Below are positions 19,830 to 30,693 of a stretch of 64,000 nt of DNA, one piece after another (the stretch's first letter is position 1; each line of letters begins with the position of its first letter). The notes under the pieces are model-generated. The model ran no database searches. It was not told the origin of the DNA and saw only the letters and a program-made list of their open reading frames with translations. Origin of the DNA: Acetobacter okinawensis JCM 25146 (GTDB taxonomy: Bacteria; Pseudomonadota; Alphaproteobacteria; Acetobacterales; Acetobacteraceae). The stretch lies in assembly GCF_000613865.1 (NCBI RefSeq), contig NZ_BAJU01000009.1, positions 21,566-85,565 of the forward strand, in the 5' to 3' direction. The position numbers and the translations under genes are program-made.

Positions 19830-21549
19830 TGGCGCAGGGAAGTCCTTTGCAGGGTGAGGGCCTGATGTCGGGCTGGAGGGGGGTCTCCGCTTGGCCGCTG
19901 CTGCGCGGTGGCGTCTGGTCTGGGGGGTGGCGCTTGCTTGTGCGGCGTCACTGGCAAGTTTTGGCCTGCTTTTCCTGTCGGGCTGGCTGCTGGCGGGTGC
20001 GGCGGTGGCCGGGCTTGCAGGGCAGGTGAGCGCGCGGGCTTTCAATATTATCCTGCCGTCAACGGGTGTGCGCTTTTTTGCCATGGTGCGCATTCTGGCC
20101 CGTTATATGGAGCGGGTTGTTGCCCATGATGGTGCTTTGCGCCTGACGGGGCAGTTGCGTGCATGGGTGTATGAACGGTTGATCCCCCTTGCTCCGGCAG
20201 GGTTGGTGGAGTTGCAGGGCGGAGACATGTTGGGCCGCTTTGTCTCGGATACGGACAAGGTTGCAGCATATTATACGGATGTTGCTCTGCCTTTTGCACG
20301 CGCCGCGTTGTGTGGTGTGGTGTTTGTCGGGGTGTTTGCCTGTTTTCTGCCGCTGGCGGCGCTGGTTCTTGCACTTGGGTTGCTGGGTGGGGCGCTGGTG
20401 CCATGCCTGAGCGGCGCTGCAATGGACCGGCTGGTAAGGAGGGGAGCAGAAAAGCAGAGCCAGATTCAGGCAGAACTGGCGGAAACACTTCAGAATCTGG
20501 GTGAGTATCTGCTTTTGGATGCGGCATGTAGCCGTGCCAAAGGTTGGCAGACTCAGCAATCTGCTGTGGATCATGCACGCTGGATGCTTGACGCGCTGGA
20601 AGGAGCCGCACGCGGGCTTGTTACAATCCTGACATTTGTCACAGCGCTGGCCGTGCTGGTTCTGGCGGCGCACGCGCACCAGATGGGGCAGTTGAGTGTT
20701 GCTGAAATTCCCATGCTGGTTCTGGGGGTTCTCGCAGCGTTTGAGGTTGTAACCCCCCTGCCGCTGGCGCGGCAGGCTGCGGCGGAAGCGCGGCTGGCAA
20801 GTATGCGGTTGCAAATGGCGTGCGCGCCGCATGGTGCAGCGGAGGTGGTGCAACCCCACGCCCTGCCTCACGCTCCGTACGACCTGGTAATGCGTGACGT
20901 GAGTTTTGCATACCCCAAGACTGTCAGCCCGGTTTTGCAACATGCATCGCTGAGCATACGTCAGGGCGAGCATGTGGGGCTGGTAGGGCCATCGGGCGTG
21001 GGTAAAAGCAGCCTTATCAATCTTCTGTTCGGGTTTTATGCACCTTGCGGTGGCAGCATAACCTTTGGTGGGGTGGATGTGCGCCTGCTCCGGGCCGAGG
21101 ATATGGCGGCGTTTGTTGCTGTGGTCGCACAGGACTTTCATCTGTTTGCCGGAACATTAAGGGACAACCTGCTGCTTGGTGCGCCGTCCGCCACGGATGC
21201 GGATGTGGCGGAGGTGCTGGAGGTGGCGCAGTTAACCCGGTTTGTTCAGTCCCTGCCAAAGGGTTTGCAAACATGGGTTGGCAATGATGGTCTGCGCCTC
21301 TCTGGTGGGCAGGCGCGTCGGGTGGCTGTTGCTCAGGCCCTGCTGCGGCGGACACCATGGCTTGTTCTGGACGAACCGACCGAGGGGCTGGATGCGCCCC
21401 TTGAGCAGGCTCTTATGGCGGCCCTTACGTGGTGGGCTGCTGGCACTACCATTGTGTGCATGACCCACCGCACGGCGGTGCTGCCATTCATGCACAGGGT
21501 TGTCAGGGTGGAAGACGCACGCTTTTGCCCGGAAGGGAGAGCGACATGA
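19826..21549 (+). CDS. cydC: Heterodimeric ABC exporter subunit CydC (one single-base break)
   Basis: Partner of CydD, about 574 residues. The start ATG overlaps the cydD stop. The first ~27 residues (GWRGVSAWPLL) are out of frame with the rest; one missing base near 19,905 restores RWRLVWGVALACAASLASFGLLFLSGWLL, the first CydC helix. The ATPase domain carries GPSGVGKSSL, LSGGQARRVAVAQALL and LVLDEPTEGLD. In operon with cydAB. Confidence 0.92.
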
Positions 21550-21596
21550 AGAACTGAAAATGAAAAACGCTTTTCTTCTGTAATAAGGTTGAGAAA

Positions 21597-23191
21597 ATGG
21601 ATCTGATTAACCCTGCGGTCGTTGACCTCTCACGCTTTCAGTTTGCGTTGACGGCTCTTTACCACTTCATGTTTGTTCCCCTTACATTGGGGCTGACCTT
21701 TATGCTTGCGGCTATGGAAACGGTGTACGTCGTGACCGGCAAGCAGGTGTACAAGGATATGGCCCTGTTCTGGGGCAAGCTGTTTGGCATCAACTTTGCT
21801 CTGGGGGTCGCCACCGGGCTGACCATGGAGTTTGAGTTCGGCACCAACTGGTCCATGTATTCCCGCTTTTTTGGGGATATGTTTGGCACGCCGCTGGCCA
21901 TTGAAGGACTGATGGCGTTCTTTATGGAATCCACCTTTGTTGGTCTTATGTTTTTTGGCTGGGACCGCCTGAGCAAGCCTGTGCATCTGGCGATTACCTA
22001 CCTTGTTGCACTGGGCTCCAACCTGTCTGCCTTGTGGATTTTGGTGGCCAATGCCAGCATGAACATGCCCAACGGCGCACATTTTGACCCCGAAACACTG
22101 CGTATGACGTTTGACAGCTTTGTTGGCGTTGTCTTCAACCCCGATGCACAGGCCAAGTTCGTGCATACATCGGTTGCGGGGTATGTGGCGGCGTCCATGT
22201 TTGTCATGGGCATTAGCGCCTTCTACCTGCTGCGCAAGGAACACCGGGAGTTTGCTGCCCGCTCCTTTAGAATGGCAGCGCTGTTTGGCATTTTCTCCAC
22301 TGTTGCGGTCATTACGCTGGGCGACGTGCTCGGCCGTCTGGACTATGAGCACCAGCGACCAAGATCGCGGCCATTGAGGGGCTGTGGCACACCAGCAAGC
22401 CGCCTTATGAGCCATGGATTATTGCTGCTCTGCCCAATGATGCCAAGCAGGAAAGCTCGTATGAAATTGGGGTGCCGTTTGTGCTGACCCCGCTGATTAC
22501 GCACAGCTTCACCACCCCCATTACCGGCATGATCGAACTGGAAGACGCAGCCGCTCCACGCATTGAGTCCGGCATTGCCGCTGTCAGTGCCCTGCGCCGG
22601 TATGAGGAGGGCCATCAGGCGGCGGATCTGGAGATGTTCCATGCTCATCAGAACGACATGGGCTACGGCCTGCTGGCATCGCGGCATGCGCCTAATCAGG
22701 ATGTTACCGCCATCCCTCCCGAGCAGATCCAGAGTGTTGTCGAGCAGACCAAGCCGGATATCCTGCCTAATGTGTTTGTGACCTTCTGGTCCTTCCGCCT
22801 TATGGTTTTTCTCGGCGTTTTCTTTTTCGTTCTGTTTGCAATGGCGTCCTACCTGAGCCTGAAGAACCAGCTGGAACGTAACCGTCTGTTCCTCAAGATA
22901 TGCATGTGGGCCATTCCCCTGCCTATTCTGGCAACGGAGTTCGGCTGGATTACGGCAGAGGCTGGCAGACAGCCATGGACGGTGTTTGAGCGGCTGCCTA
23001 CCTTTATGTCTGCTTCAACGCACAGCGTGTCTTACATGCTGTTCTCGCTGGCCGGGTTTACTGTGCTTTACAGCATATTTATCGCGGTTGAGCTTTACCT
23101 GATGTTCAAGTTCGCACGGTTGGGGCCGGAGGCGCATGGTCAGCACGACCATGGTGCTGACGCAGACCACCTGTCCATTGTGGCGCATTAA
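21597..23191 (+). CDS. cydA: Cytochrome bd ubiquinol oxidase subunit I (one single-base break)
   Basis: About 531 residues. Heme ligand His23 lies in [17 protein letters not shown], and MEFEFGTNW and [13 protein letters not shown] are typical of subunit I. The Q-loop after the break includes [16 protein letters not shown] and [16 protein letters not shown] and is about as long as in E. coli CydA, so this is a CydA rather than a short-loop CioA type. The frame is lost near 22,352 (CACCAGCGACC), one base missing. High-affinity quinol:O2 reductase of the inner membrane. Confidence 0.95.
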
Positions 23192-23206
23192 GGAGGGTCT
23201 TGCATC

Positions 23207-24343
23207 ATGGACCTTTATGTTATTCTCAAACTCGTCTGGGCTGGCCTTTTGTGTGTGCTGCTGATCGGGCTTGGCCTGATGGTGGGCATGGATATGGGGG
23301 TAGGCACCCTGCTGCGCTTTGTGGGGCGCACGGATGGGGAGCGCCGCACGGCGCTCAACATTATCGGCCCGCACTGGGACGGGAATCAGGTCTGGTTCAT
23401 TCTGGGCGGGGGGGCTATTTTTGCAGCGTTCCCCACCCTGTATGCCACATCCTTTTCCGTGTTTTATGTGGTCATGATCCTGCTTTTGTTCAGCATGATC
23501 TTGCGGCCTGTGGCGTTTGAATACCGCTCCAAGGTGGATGCACGCCTATGGCGGGCAAGCTGGGACTGGGTTTTTCTGCTTTCAGGCTTTTTGCCCATGT
23601 TTGTGTATGGCGCAGCCTTTGGCAATATTCTTCAGGGGGTGGGTTACCACTTTAACTGGAGCGGGCAGTATTTTCAGGACGGGTCGTTCCTGAGTTATCT
23701 GCTCAACCCCTTTGCCATTCTGTGTGGTCTTATGGCGGTCAGCCTGAGTGTGATGCAGGGTGGGGTCATGCTGATGATCCGCTCCGAAAACCCGATCCAT
23801 GACCGTGCGCGCCGTTACGCCAGCCGTGCGGGACTTGTGGCGGTTGTCCTGTTCCTTGTCGGTGGTGTGTGGGTGCGGGGCATGCATGGCTTTGTGTTGG
23901 AGCAGGGGAATCCTGCCATGCCAGCAAACCCCATGCACGGGCAGCACGTCAGCATGCAGGTTGGCGCGTGGTTGAACAACTATGCAGCACATCCCGTACT
24001 GTGGCTGCTGCCGCTGCTGGGTGTGGTGTGCATGCTAGCGGAGGTAGCGCTGGTGCTGGCCAACAGGCCGCGTGTGGCATGGTGGATGGGCCTTGGTGCC
24101 TGGGTGGGCACAATTGGCACGGTTGCGGCCTCCATGTTCCCGTTCTTTATGCCGTCCACCACAAATCCGGATCAGAGCCTGACAATCTGGAACAGTTCTG
24201 CCAGCCAGTACGGCCTGACCTGCATGCTGGCTGTGGCCCTGATTTTTGTGCCGCTGATCCTGTGTTACACATCATGGTGCTATTACGTGATGCGTGGCAA
24301 AGTACATACGGCAGATATTATAAAAGACACGCATAGTTACTGA
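23207..24343 (+). CDS. cydB: Cytochrome bd ubiquinol oxidase subunit II
   Basis: 378 residues with eight to nine hydrophobic helices. It opens LKLVWAGLLCVLLIGLGLMVGMDMGVGTLL and has GPHWDGNQVWFILGGGAIFAAFPTLYA, the family hallmark. An AGGAGG-like site precedes the ATG 15 bases after cydA. Forms the bd oxidase core with CydA. Confidence 0.95.
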   Translation: MDLYVILKLVWAGLLCVLLIGLGLMVGMDMGVGTLLRFVGRTDGERRTALNIIGPHWDGNQVWFILGGGAIFAAFPTLYATSFSVFYVVMILLLFSMILRPVAFEYRSKVDARLWRASWDWVFLLSGFLPMFVYGAAFGNILQGVGYHFNWSGQYFQDGSFLSYLLNPFAILCGLMAVSLSVMQGGVMLMIRSENPIHDRARRYASRAGLVAVVLFLVGGVWVRGMHGFVLEQGNPAMPANPMHGQHVSMQVGAWLNNYAAHPVLWLLPLLGVVCMLAEVALVLANRPRVAWWMGLGAWVGTIGTVAASMFPFFMPSTTNPDQSLTIWNSSASQYGLTCMLAVALIFVPLILCYTSWCYYVMRGKVHTADIIKDTHSY

Positions 24344-24357
24344 AAAGGAGAGGGGAG

Positions 24358-24555
24358 ATGAAAATCTTTCTGCGTTTTGCAGGGTTGGGTCTGGCTCTGG
24401 TGGTGGCTTTGCTGTTTGCCGTTTTTGTGGGCGATCAGGGGCCTTGGTACTTTGCATGGGCGGTAGGCACGGTCATGATTATTCTGGTCGCAGCTGCCGG
24501 GGGTGTTCTGTTTGACGCACAGACCGAAGACCATGTGTCTGAAGGGGAGTTCTGA
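24358..24555 (+). CDS. cydX: CydX-like small subunit with an extra N-terminal helix
   Basis: 65 residues, start ATG after a strong AAAAGGAGAGGGG site. The second half, PWYFAWAVGTVMIILVAAAGGVLFDAQ, aligns well with E. coli CydX (37 residues, beginning WYFAWILGTLL). The first half (FLRFAGLGLALVVALLFAVFVGD) is an additional predicted helix that CydX normally lacks. There is no Met between the halves, so the long form is the only obvious product. CydX stabilises the hemes in CydAB. Symbol given by resemblance and position. Confidence 0.72.
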   Translation: MKIFLRFAGLGLALVVALLFAVFVGDQGPWYFAWAVGTVMIILVAAAGGVLFDAQTEDHVSEGEF

Positions 24556-24557
24556 GC

Positions 24558-24656
24558 ATGATGGGTGATCTGGAAGCCATTATATTTTTTGTACCGTTTT
24601 TGTATTTATCCTTTTATATAATAGCATTTTCTGTTATAAAAAGGATGTTTCCCTAG
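24558..24656 (+). CDS. Possible 32-residue single-helix membrane peptide at the end of the cyd operon
   Basis: ATG lies three bases after the CydX-like stop, with GGGGAG 7-12 bases upstream. The product is one hydrophobic helix (residues about 6-27, IIFFVPFLYLSFYIIAFSV) ending KRMFP, just before the operon terminator. Size and position recall accessory bd-oxidase peptides such as CydH, CydS or DUF2474 proteins, but sequence identity to them is not evident by eye. Base composition is AT-rich compared with the operon. Confidence 0.45.
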   Translation: MMGDLEAIIFFVPFLYLSFYIIAFSVIKRMFP

Positions 24657-24691
24657 CCTGTAATTCTGACATCAGGGAAGCCGCACAAAGG

Positions 24692-24727
24692 AACAGCCTG
24701 CATATCGCAAGATATGCAGGCTGTTTT
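24692..24727 (+). terminator. Terminator of the cyd operon
   Basis: AACAGCCTGCATATC / GATATGCAGGCTGTT perfect stem with a GCAA loop, then TTT. Confidence 0.9.
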
Positions 24728-24748
24728 GTATTGATACCAAAAGTTATG

Positions 24749-24776
24749 CCACACTCCTGTAGTTTCAGGAGTGTGG
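24749..24776 (-). terminator. Hairpin after the SDR gene
   Basis: CCACACTCCTG / CAGGAGTGTGG stem with a six-base loop just past the SDR stop. The U-run on the minus strand is weak. Confidence 0.5.
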
Positions 24777-24783
24777 AGAGTTG

Positions 24784-25515
24784 TCAGGCTTCCAGGCCGC
24801 CATCTACCGGCAGGGCCGCACCCGTGATGTAGGACGCCTTGGGGCTGGCCAGAAAAGCAGCCATGGAGGCAATGTCATCCACCGTGCCATACGCGCCGGT
24901 TGCGACAAAACTGCTGATAAGAGAAGCACCTTCACCATCTTCGGGGTTCATGTCGGTGTGGATCGGGCCGGGTTCGATCACGTTGGCTGTAATGCCACGG
25001 CTCCCCAGATCCCGCGCAACGCCCTTGGCAAAGCCACGCAGGGCTGCTTTGGTGGCAGCATACAGCGAAATACCGGGGAATGGTGCGCGTGCCCCAAAAG
25101 CGGAGCCAATGTAGATAATCCGCCCGCCTTCCTTCATGTGCTTTACGGCTTCCATGGTTTCCACCATGACGGCCCGCACGTTCAGGTTCAGGATATTTTC
25201 GATCTGTGCGACCGTCATTTCATCAATCGGGCCGTAAGGGTAGGTGCCTGCGTTGCAGACCAGTGCGTCAATGCGGCCAAAAGCGATTATGGTTTCGGCA
25301 ATGACTTCGCGGTTGCCTTCCACCGATGCGCCATTGGCTTTGATGGTCAGGGCCTTACGACCCAGAGCACGCACTTTTTCCGCGACCTCTTCCGCAGCAC
25401 CCGAACTGCTGGAGTATGAAATGGCAATATCATACCCATCTTTTGCCAAAGCCTGTGCAATGGCAGATCCAATACCCCGGCTACCGCCGGTAACAATAGC
25501 AACACGATTGCTCAT
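24784..25515 (-). CDS. Short-chain dehydrogenase/reductase
   Basis: 243 residues, classical SDR. NAD(P) motif TGGSRGIG at residues 9-16, NAG in LVCNAGTYPYG, catalytic Ser in YIGSAFG and YAATK for Tyr/Lys. It closes with ASYITGAALPVDGGLEA. It resembles FabG-like 3-oxoacyl reductases; substrate unknown. It lies 22 bases downstream of argC on the same strand, so probably cotranscribed. Confidence 0.85.
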   Translation of the reverse strand: MSNRVAIVTGGSRGIGSAIAQALAKDGYDIAISYSSSSGAAEEVAEKVRALGRKALTIKANGASVEGNREVIAETIIAFGRIDALVCNAGTYPYGPIDEMTVAQIENILNLNVRAVMVETMEAVKHMKEGGRIIYIGSAFGARAPFPGISLYAATKAALRGFAKGVARDLGSRGITANVIEPGPIHTDMNPEDGEGASLISSFVATGAYGTVDDIASMAAFLASPKASYITGAALPVDGGLEA

Positions 25516-25537
25516 AATATTAAAAACCTTTCAAAAT

Positions 25538-26457
25538 TCAGGCGTTGTTCAAACCAAGCATCAGGCTGATGTTCTGCAGTGCTGCCCCGGATGCTCCCTT
25601 GCCCAGATTGTCCAGACGGGCAGTCAGCAGGGCCTGCCGGCAGTGTGTGCCTGCGTGCACGCGCAGTTCCATTTTGTCACTTCCTGCCAGTGCCTCGGCG
25701 GAGAGTGTCGGCTCGTGCGGCATAACGCGCACATGTTCCTGCCCTGCATAGTGCTCTTGCAGAATGTTGTGCAGGTCACTCCCGGTGATGTGACCTTGCA
25801 GGTCATCCAGATGCAGGGGGATGGAGACAATCATCCCACGGGCAAAATGGCCGACCGAAGGCACAAAAACCGGTCGCCGGCCAAGCCCAGCATGCTGGTG
25901 AATTTCGGGCACATGCTTGTGTTCAAGGCTTAAGCCATACAGCTCAAAAGCTGGGCCGCCAGCACTTTCATGCGCTTCTATCATGCTGCGGCCACCGCCG
26001 CTGTACCCACTGATCGCGTTAATGCAGATAGGGTAGCGGGCATCGAGCACGCCTTTGTCCACCAGTGGGCGGAGCAGGGCGATGGCACCAGTCGGGTAAC
26101 AGCCGGGGTTGGAGACGCGCAGAGCGGTTGCAATGGCTCTGTCCTGCCCTTCTGCCAGTTCGGGGAAGCCATAGACCCACGCGGCATCGGTGCGGAAGGC
26201 AGTGCTGGCATCCAGCAGGCGGGGGGCAGCATCACCCAGTGTTGCCGCCATCTGCACCGCCTCGCGCGAGGCGGCGTCTGGCAGGCACAGAACAACCAGA
26301 TCAGCCGCGGCCATGGCATCCTTGCGGGCCGCAGGTCCTTGCGCCGGGCGGGGTCGATTGAAAACAGCGTAACAGGCAGGGCCGAGAGGCGCTCGCGTAT
26401 TTCCAGCCCTGTTGTGCCTGCTTCGCCATCAATGAAGATAACGGGTTTCTGTGTCAT
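25538..26457 (-). CDS. argC: N-acetyl-gamma-glutamyl-phosphate reductase, short (type 2) form, one single-base break
   Basis: Third step of arginine synthesis. It opens [21 protein letters not shown] (Rossmann). The active-site Cys is in [17 protein letters not shown] and the His in [10 protein letters not shown]. At about 306 residues it is the short ArgC form common in alphaproteobacteria. The frame is lost near 26,320 between [10 protein letters not shown] and [19 protein letters not shown]; one base restores it. Confidence 0.93.
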
Positions 26458-26596
26458 GCCTTCCTCTTCTGATTCTGGCGGTAGGTTAGGCTTTATCCCT
26501 GCAAGCGCATAGACGCGGGGTGGGATTATGGCACAATGTTTAACACATCAAGACCCCGCCACCCGCACGGCAGACCACCAGAACAGGCAAAGAACC

Positions 26597-27511
26597 ATGA
26601 CCAATACGCCCCAGCCCCCCGTAGCATTCCCCAAGGACATGGCATCTGGCAGGCACACAGCCGCGCAGAACATGGAACGCCTGCTTGCCCTTATGGCACG
26701 CCTGCGCGACCCGGAGGAGGGATGCCCGTGGGACCGTGAGCAAACGCACCAGACCATTGCCCCCTACGCCATAGAGGAGGCTTACGAGGTACTGGATGCC
26801 ATTGAACGGCAGGACTGGCAGGCTTTTCCCGATGAACTTGGAGATCTGCTGTTGCAGGTTGTCTATCAGGCGCAACTGGCCGAGGAGCAGGGGCATTTTG
26901 CGTTTGCCGATGTGGCCCGGATCGTGACCGAAAAAATGATCCGCAGGCACCCGCATGTGACTTTTGGCAAGGATGTGTTGGGGGAGGATGTGGCGCCCTC
27001 CTCCCATGCCGCGGGCGGTGTTTCCGCCACTGCCGCACCGGGGCAATGGGAGGCGATCAAGGAGGGGGAGCGCAGGCGCTCGGCTCAGGCGGGTGGGGCT
27101 GGTAGCCCCCGGCTTGGAGCGTTGGCGGGTGTGCCCCCTGTTCTGCCAGCCCTGCTGCGTGCCTCCAAACTGGCGTCCCGCGCAGCCCGTGTCGGGTTTG
27201 ACTGGCCCGATGTGGAGGGAGTTCTGGCCAAAGTGCATGAAGAAATCGATGAATTTTCGGTGGAAATGCAAAAGGGAGACCGCGAGAAAATGCAGGACGA
27301 ACTGGGAGACGTCCTGTTCTCGGTAGCCAGTCTTGCGCGTCGGCTCAAGCTGGACCCGGAGGCCTGCCTGCGGCAGGCGTGCAACAAGTTTACCCGCCGG
27401 TTTGAGGCGGTCGAAGCCCGTCTGGCGCAGGACGGGCTGAGCATGCAGGACCAGAGTGTGGAACAACTGGATGCGTTATGGTGCGCTGTCAAACAGAACG
27501 AAAAACCCTGA
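26597..27511 (+). CDS. mazG: Nucleoside triphosphate pyrophosphohydrolase MazG
   Basis: 304 residues with two MazG domains. The first (about 24-125) shows LRDPEEGCPWDREQTHQTI and EEAYEVLDAI, with Glu/Asp metal ligands in DELGDLLLQV. The second (about 195-270) has EEIDEFSVEM and DELGDVLFSVASLARRL. It hydrolyses non-canonical NTPs and lowers ppGpp in E. coli. I chose MTNTPQPPVAFP at 26597 over upstream in-frame ATGs because the domain starts soon after it. Convergent with htpG. Confidence 0.9.
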   Translation: MTNTPQPPVAFPKDMASGRHTAAQNMERLLALMARLRDPEEGCPWDREQTHQTIAPYAIEEAYEVLDAIERQDWQAFPDELGDLLLQVVYQAQLAEEQGHFAFADVARIVTEKMIRRHPHVTFGKDVLGEDVAPSSHAAGGVSATAAPGQWEAIKEGERRRSAQAGGAGSPRLGALAGVPPVLPALLRASKLASRAARVGFDWPDVEGVLAKVHEEIDEFSVEMQKGDREKMQDELGDVLFSVASLARRLKLDPEACLRQACNKFTRRFEAVEARLAQDGLSMQDQSVEQLDALWCAVKQNEKP

Positions 27512-27589
27512 AGCCGGAGCGGCGGCTGGGCTGGTCCCGCCGCCCCAGTGCTGACCAAGAGGGTATTTCTCCCCCTTGGCACGCAAGGT

Positions 27590-29468
27590 TTACTGTGCGC
27601 CGGAAGGAAGGACGCCACCTGCCAGATAATCCATGATCCGGCGGGAGAAAGCATTCACATCCTTTGGTGTTTCGCCATTCTGAATGCTGGCGACATCAAG
27701 CAGGATATGAGCGAGTGCATCAATCTGCTCTCCAGCCTGCACTTTTTGTGCCAGTGCATGCACAATGGGGTGGGCGGGGTTGAGCTCAAGCACAGGGGTA
27801 ACGTCCGGTATGTCCTGCCCGCTGCGCTGCATGAGCTTACGCAGTTGCAGGTCCGGCCCCCCTTCTGGCGCACTCAGCACCATGGCGCTGGAGACCAGAC
27901 GGTCTGTCGAGCGGATGTCGGACACAGCATCCCCCAGAACGGTCTTCAGAGTGGGGAGTAAGGTATCCATATCCGCTTTTTCGGCCGGGCTGGCTTCTGG
28001 CGCACCAAATTTTTCAAGGTCGTTCAGGCCCTGTGCAACATTGCGCAGGCTTTTGCCCTCATACGTGCCAAGCGTTCCGGCCAGAAGGAATCCACGGGGT
28101 CGCAGAGCAGCAGCACTTCCACTCCGCGTGCCTTGAACCTTCAATCTGGGGGGAGGCGGCCAGCACGTCCGCATTGTCGCCTGTTACGTAGTAAATGGCG
28201 TCCTGCTCGGGTTTGAGGCGTGAGAGGTAGTCATCCAGCGAGGTCAGTCCTTCTACCGCGCTGGAGCGGAAGCGGCTCAGGGCTGCCACGTCCGTTTTGT
28301 AGGTGGGGTCGTCCCACATGCCTTCTTTCAGGACCGGGCCAAAGTTTTCCCAGAACGTGGCGTAGGTATCTGCATCCTTGGCGCGGGTTTTCAGCTCGTT
28401 CACCACCTTGGTGGTTACGGCCTTGCGGATGCGCGACAGAACGGGTGTGGCCTGCAACATCTCTCGCGAGACGTTGAGGGGCAGGTCCTCGGTATCTACA
28501 ACGCCCTGCACAAAGCGCAGCCACGGGGGCAGGATTTCCGCATCATCGGTGATGAACATCCGGCGAACATGCAGGCGCACCTTGCTCTCGCGCACCTGCT
28601 CGCCAAATTCGAACGGACGGGATGAGGGGACGAACAGCAGGGCGGAAAACTCCATCGTGCCTTCCGCGCGCCAGTGCAGCGTATCCCACGGCTTGTCAAA
28701 ATTATGGGTGATGTGGCGGTAGAATTCCTCAAGCTGTTCTTCCGTCACGTCATTGCGGGACTTGCGCCACAGGGCCGTACCCTCGTTGGCGGCTTCTTCC
28801 TTGCCTTCGCGCATGATGGTGACGGGCCACGCAATATGGTCCGACCATTTGCGAATAATTGCCTGCAAGCGCCATGGGTCCAGAAATTCGTCGGCATCGG
28901 ATTTGATGTGCAGGGTAATATCCGTACCGGCTTTGTCCCGCGTGGCAGGTTCAAGCGTGTAAGCGCCCTTGCCATCGGATGACCAGCGCCATGCTTCGTC
29001 CGTTCCGGCACGGCGGGAGACGACATCCACCTTGTCTGCAACCATAAAGGCGGCATAAAAACCAACACCAAACTGGCCGATCAGGCTCGGGCGGTCTTCG
29101 GGTTTTGCATTTTCCAGCTTCTGCCCGAATGCGCGGGTGCCCGAGCGGGCAATGGTGCCGAGGTTGGCCACCAGTTCGTCCCGGCTCATGCCCGACCCAT
29201 CATCACTGATTGTCAGCAGGCGCGCGTCTTTGTCAGGGTTGATGCTGATTTTGGCGTTTTCGGGCAGGGCCTGTGCGCCATCGGTCAGTGCCTCAAACCG
29301 GCGGCGGTCCGTGGCATCGGCGGAGTTGGCAACCAGTTCACGCAGAAAAATCTCGCGCTCGGAATAGAGCGAATGCACGACCAGATCAAGCAACCGGCCA
29401 ACTTCTGCGCTGAACTCGCGCGTTTCACTGCCCTGATGTGCTGTGGCGTTTGGGGGTGTTTGTGTCAT
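27590..29468 (-). CDS. htpG: Molecular chaperone HtpG (Hsp90), one single-base break
   Basis: About 626 residues. The GHKL ATPase domain reads [36 protein letters not shown], then [30 protein letters not shown] and [15 protein letters not shown]. The middle domain includes [35 protein letters not shown]. The frame breaks near 28,135 (IEGSRHAEW against the expected [19 protein letters not shown]). Cytosolic stress chaperone. Confidence 0.95.
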
Positions 29469-29628
29469 GCCAAAGTCCTGTCAATTACGATCATCTTATA
29501 TAAGGGCAGTGTATGCCATAGCTGTTGCGCTTCCGCACCCTGCCTGTTCTGGTCCAACAGATGTGGTGGGGGGCAAGGGTTTTCAATATCTGTGCCGGAC
29601 ATGTCTGGTGGCCGTGCGCATTCGGGCT

Positions 29629-30549
29629 TTATGCGGGTGGAAAATGCGCCAGAACACGTTCGACCAGAATGGTTAATGCGTTGGAAAGAGCAGTAAACCC
29701 GCTGTGTGGGGTACGCGTGTTTTCATCCATGTAAAGGCCGCGTCGCATCTCTATTTGCAAGGCATGCATGTTGCTGGTGGGGCGGCCATAGTGGCGGGTA
29801 ATATAGCCCCCCGCATAGGGGAGATTGCGGGCAACTTTAAACCCCAGCCCCTGTAAGGTCTGTTCGGCAAGATTGGTCAGATGTGGTGTGCAGGACGTGC
29901 CGTAACGATCGCCCAGCACAAAGTCGGGTGAGCCTGCCTGTGGTGCATCTGGCATGGAGTGCAGGTCCAGCAGCAGGCTCAAGCCATGTTGTGCCCGGGC
30001 GGCCTCAAGTAGGTCAGCCAGAGTAACATGGTAGGGCATCCAGTAATGGCGGATGCGCAAGGCGGCCTCCATAAAAGGTAGACGTTGCCGGTAAATGGGG
30101 CGTCTGTCCGCCACAATGCGTGGGATTGAGCCCAGCCCTGCCAACCCCCGGTCTGATGGCGCGACAAAAGAGGGAATGGACCCGTGGAACATCCGGCTGT
30201 CCAGGTCCCATGCCGCGCGATTGACGTCGCAGAACACGCGCGGAAAGGTGGCTTGGAGCAAGGGTGGCCCCAGAGTATGCGCGCCTTGGGCCAGTTTTTC
30301 CACGTAGCTGTCTTCTCCACTGCGCAAAATATCCAGCGGCTGGCGGGTCAGGCGGATAAATGCTTCGGGATAGAAATGTCCCGAGTGGGGGGAGGCCAAC
30401 ACCACAGGCCCGGTTGCAGGGGTGCCAGACACCAGCACCGGTGGCGGTGCCATTTGCCTGTCCGGTCCACTCTCCTCATGTGCTTCCTGCTGCGGCAGAA
30501 GAAAACGCCGCAGGCTGGGGGGAAACAGGGAAGACGCAAATTTTTTCAT
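29629..30549 (-). CDS. N-formylglutamate amidohydrolase family protein
   Basis: 306 residues. Family signatures: VVLASPHSGHFYPEAF (metal-binding His), RSGEDSYVEKL, VFCDVNRAAWDLD, then LLLDLHSMPDA with the catalytic acid and His, and IEMRRGLYMDE near the end. Family members release formate from N-formylglutamate in histidine breakdown, but no hut genes are nearby, so the substrate is uncertain. The start at MKKFASSLFPP is preferred over an upstream in-frame Met. Confidence 0.82.
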   Translation of the reverse strand: MKKFASSLFPPSLRRFLLPQQEAHEESGPDRQMAPPPVLVSGTPATGPVVLASPHSGHFYPEAFIRLTRQPLDILRSGEDSYVEKLAQGAHTLGPPLLQATFPRVFCDVNRAAWDLDSRMFHGSIPSFVAPSDRGLAGLGSIPRIVADRRPIYRQRLPFMEAALRIRHYWMPYHVTLADLLEAARAQHGLSLLLDLHSMPDAPQAGSPDFVLGDRYGTSCTPHLTNLAEQTLQGLGFKVARNLPYAGGYITRHYGRPTSNMHALQIEMRRGLYMDENTRTPHSGFTALSNALTILVERVLAHFPPA

Positions 30550-30615
30550 ATTCCCACTATTGTGGGCTTGCGCTCGCAAGGCAAGGAGGATAAAAGGCCC
30601 ACACACATCAGGAAT

Positions 30616-30690
30616 GGGCGCATAGCTCAGCGGTAGAGCACTACCTTGACATGGTAGGGGTCACAGGTTCAATCCCTGTTGCGCCCACCA
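30616..30690 (+). tRNA. tRNA-Val (anticodon GAC)
   Basis: 75 bases including encoded CCA. Acceptor GGGCGCA pairs with TGCGCCC. D arm GCTC-AGCGGTA-GAGC. Anticodon arm CTACC-TTGACAT-GGTAG has GAC in the loop. T arm CACAG-GTTCAATC-CCTGT. The tyrosine integrase gene ends four bases beyond its 3' end in the opposite orientation, marking it as the integration site of the island. Confidence 0.96.
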
Positions 30691-30693
30691 TTC

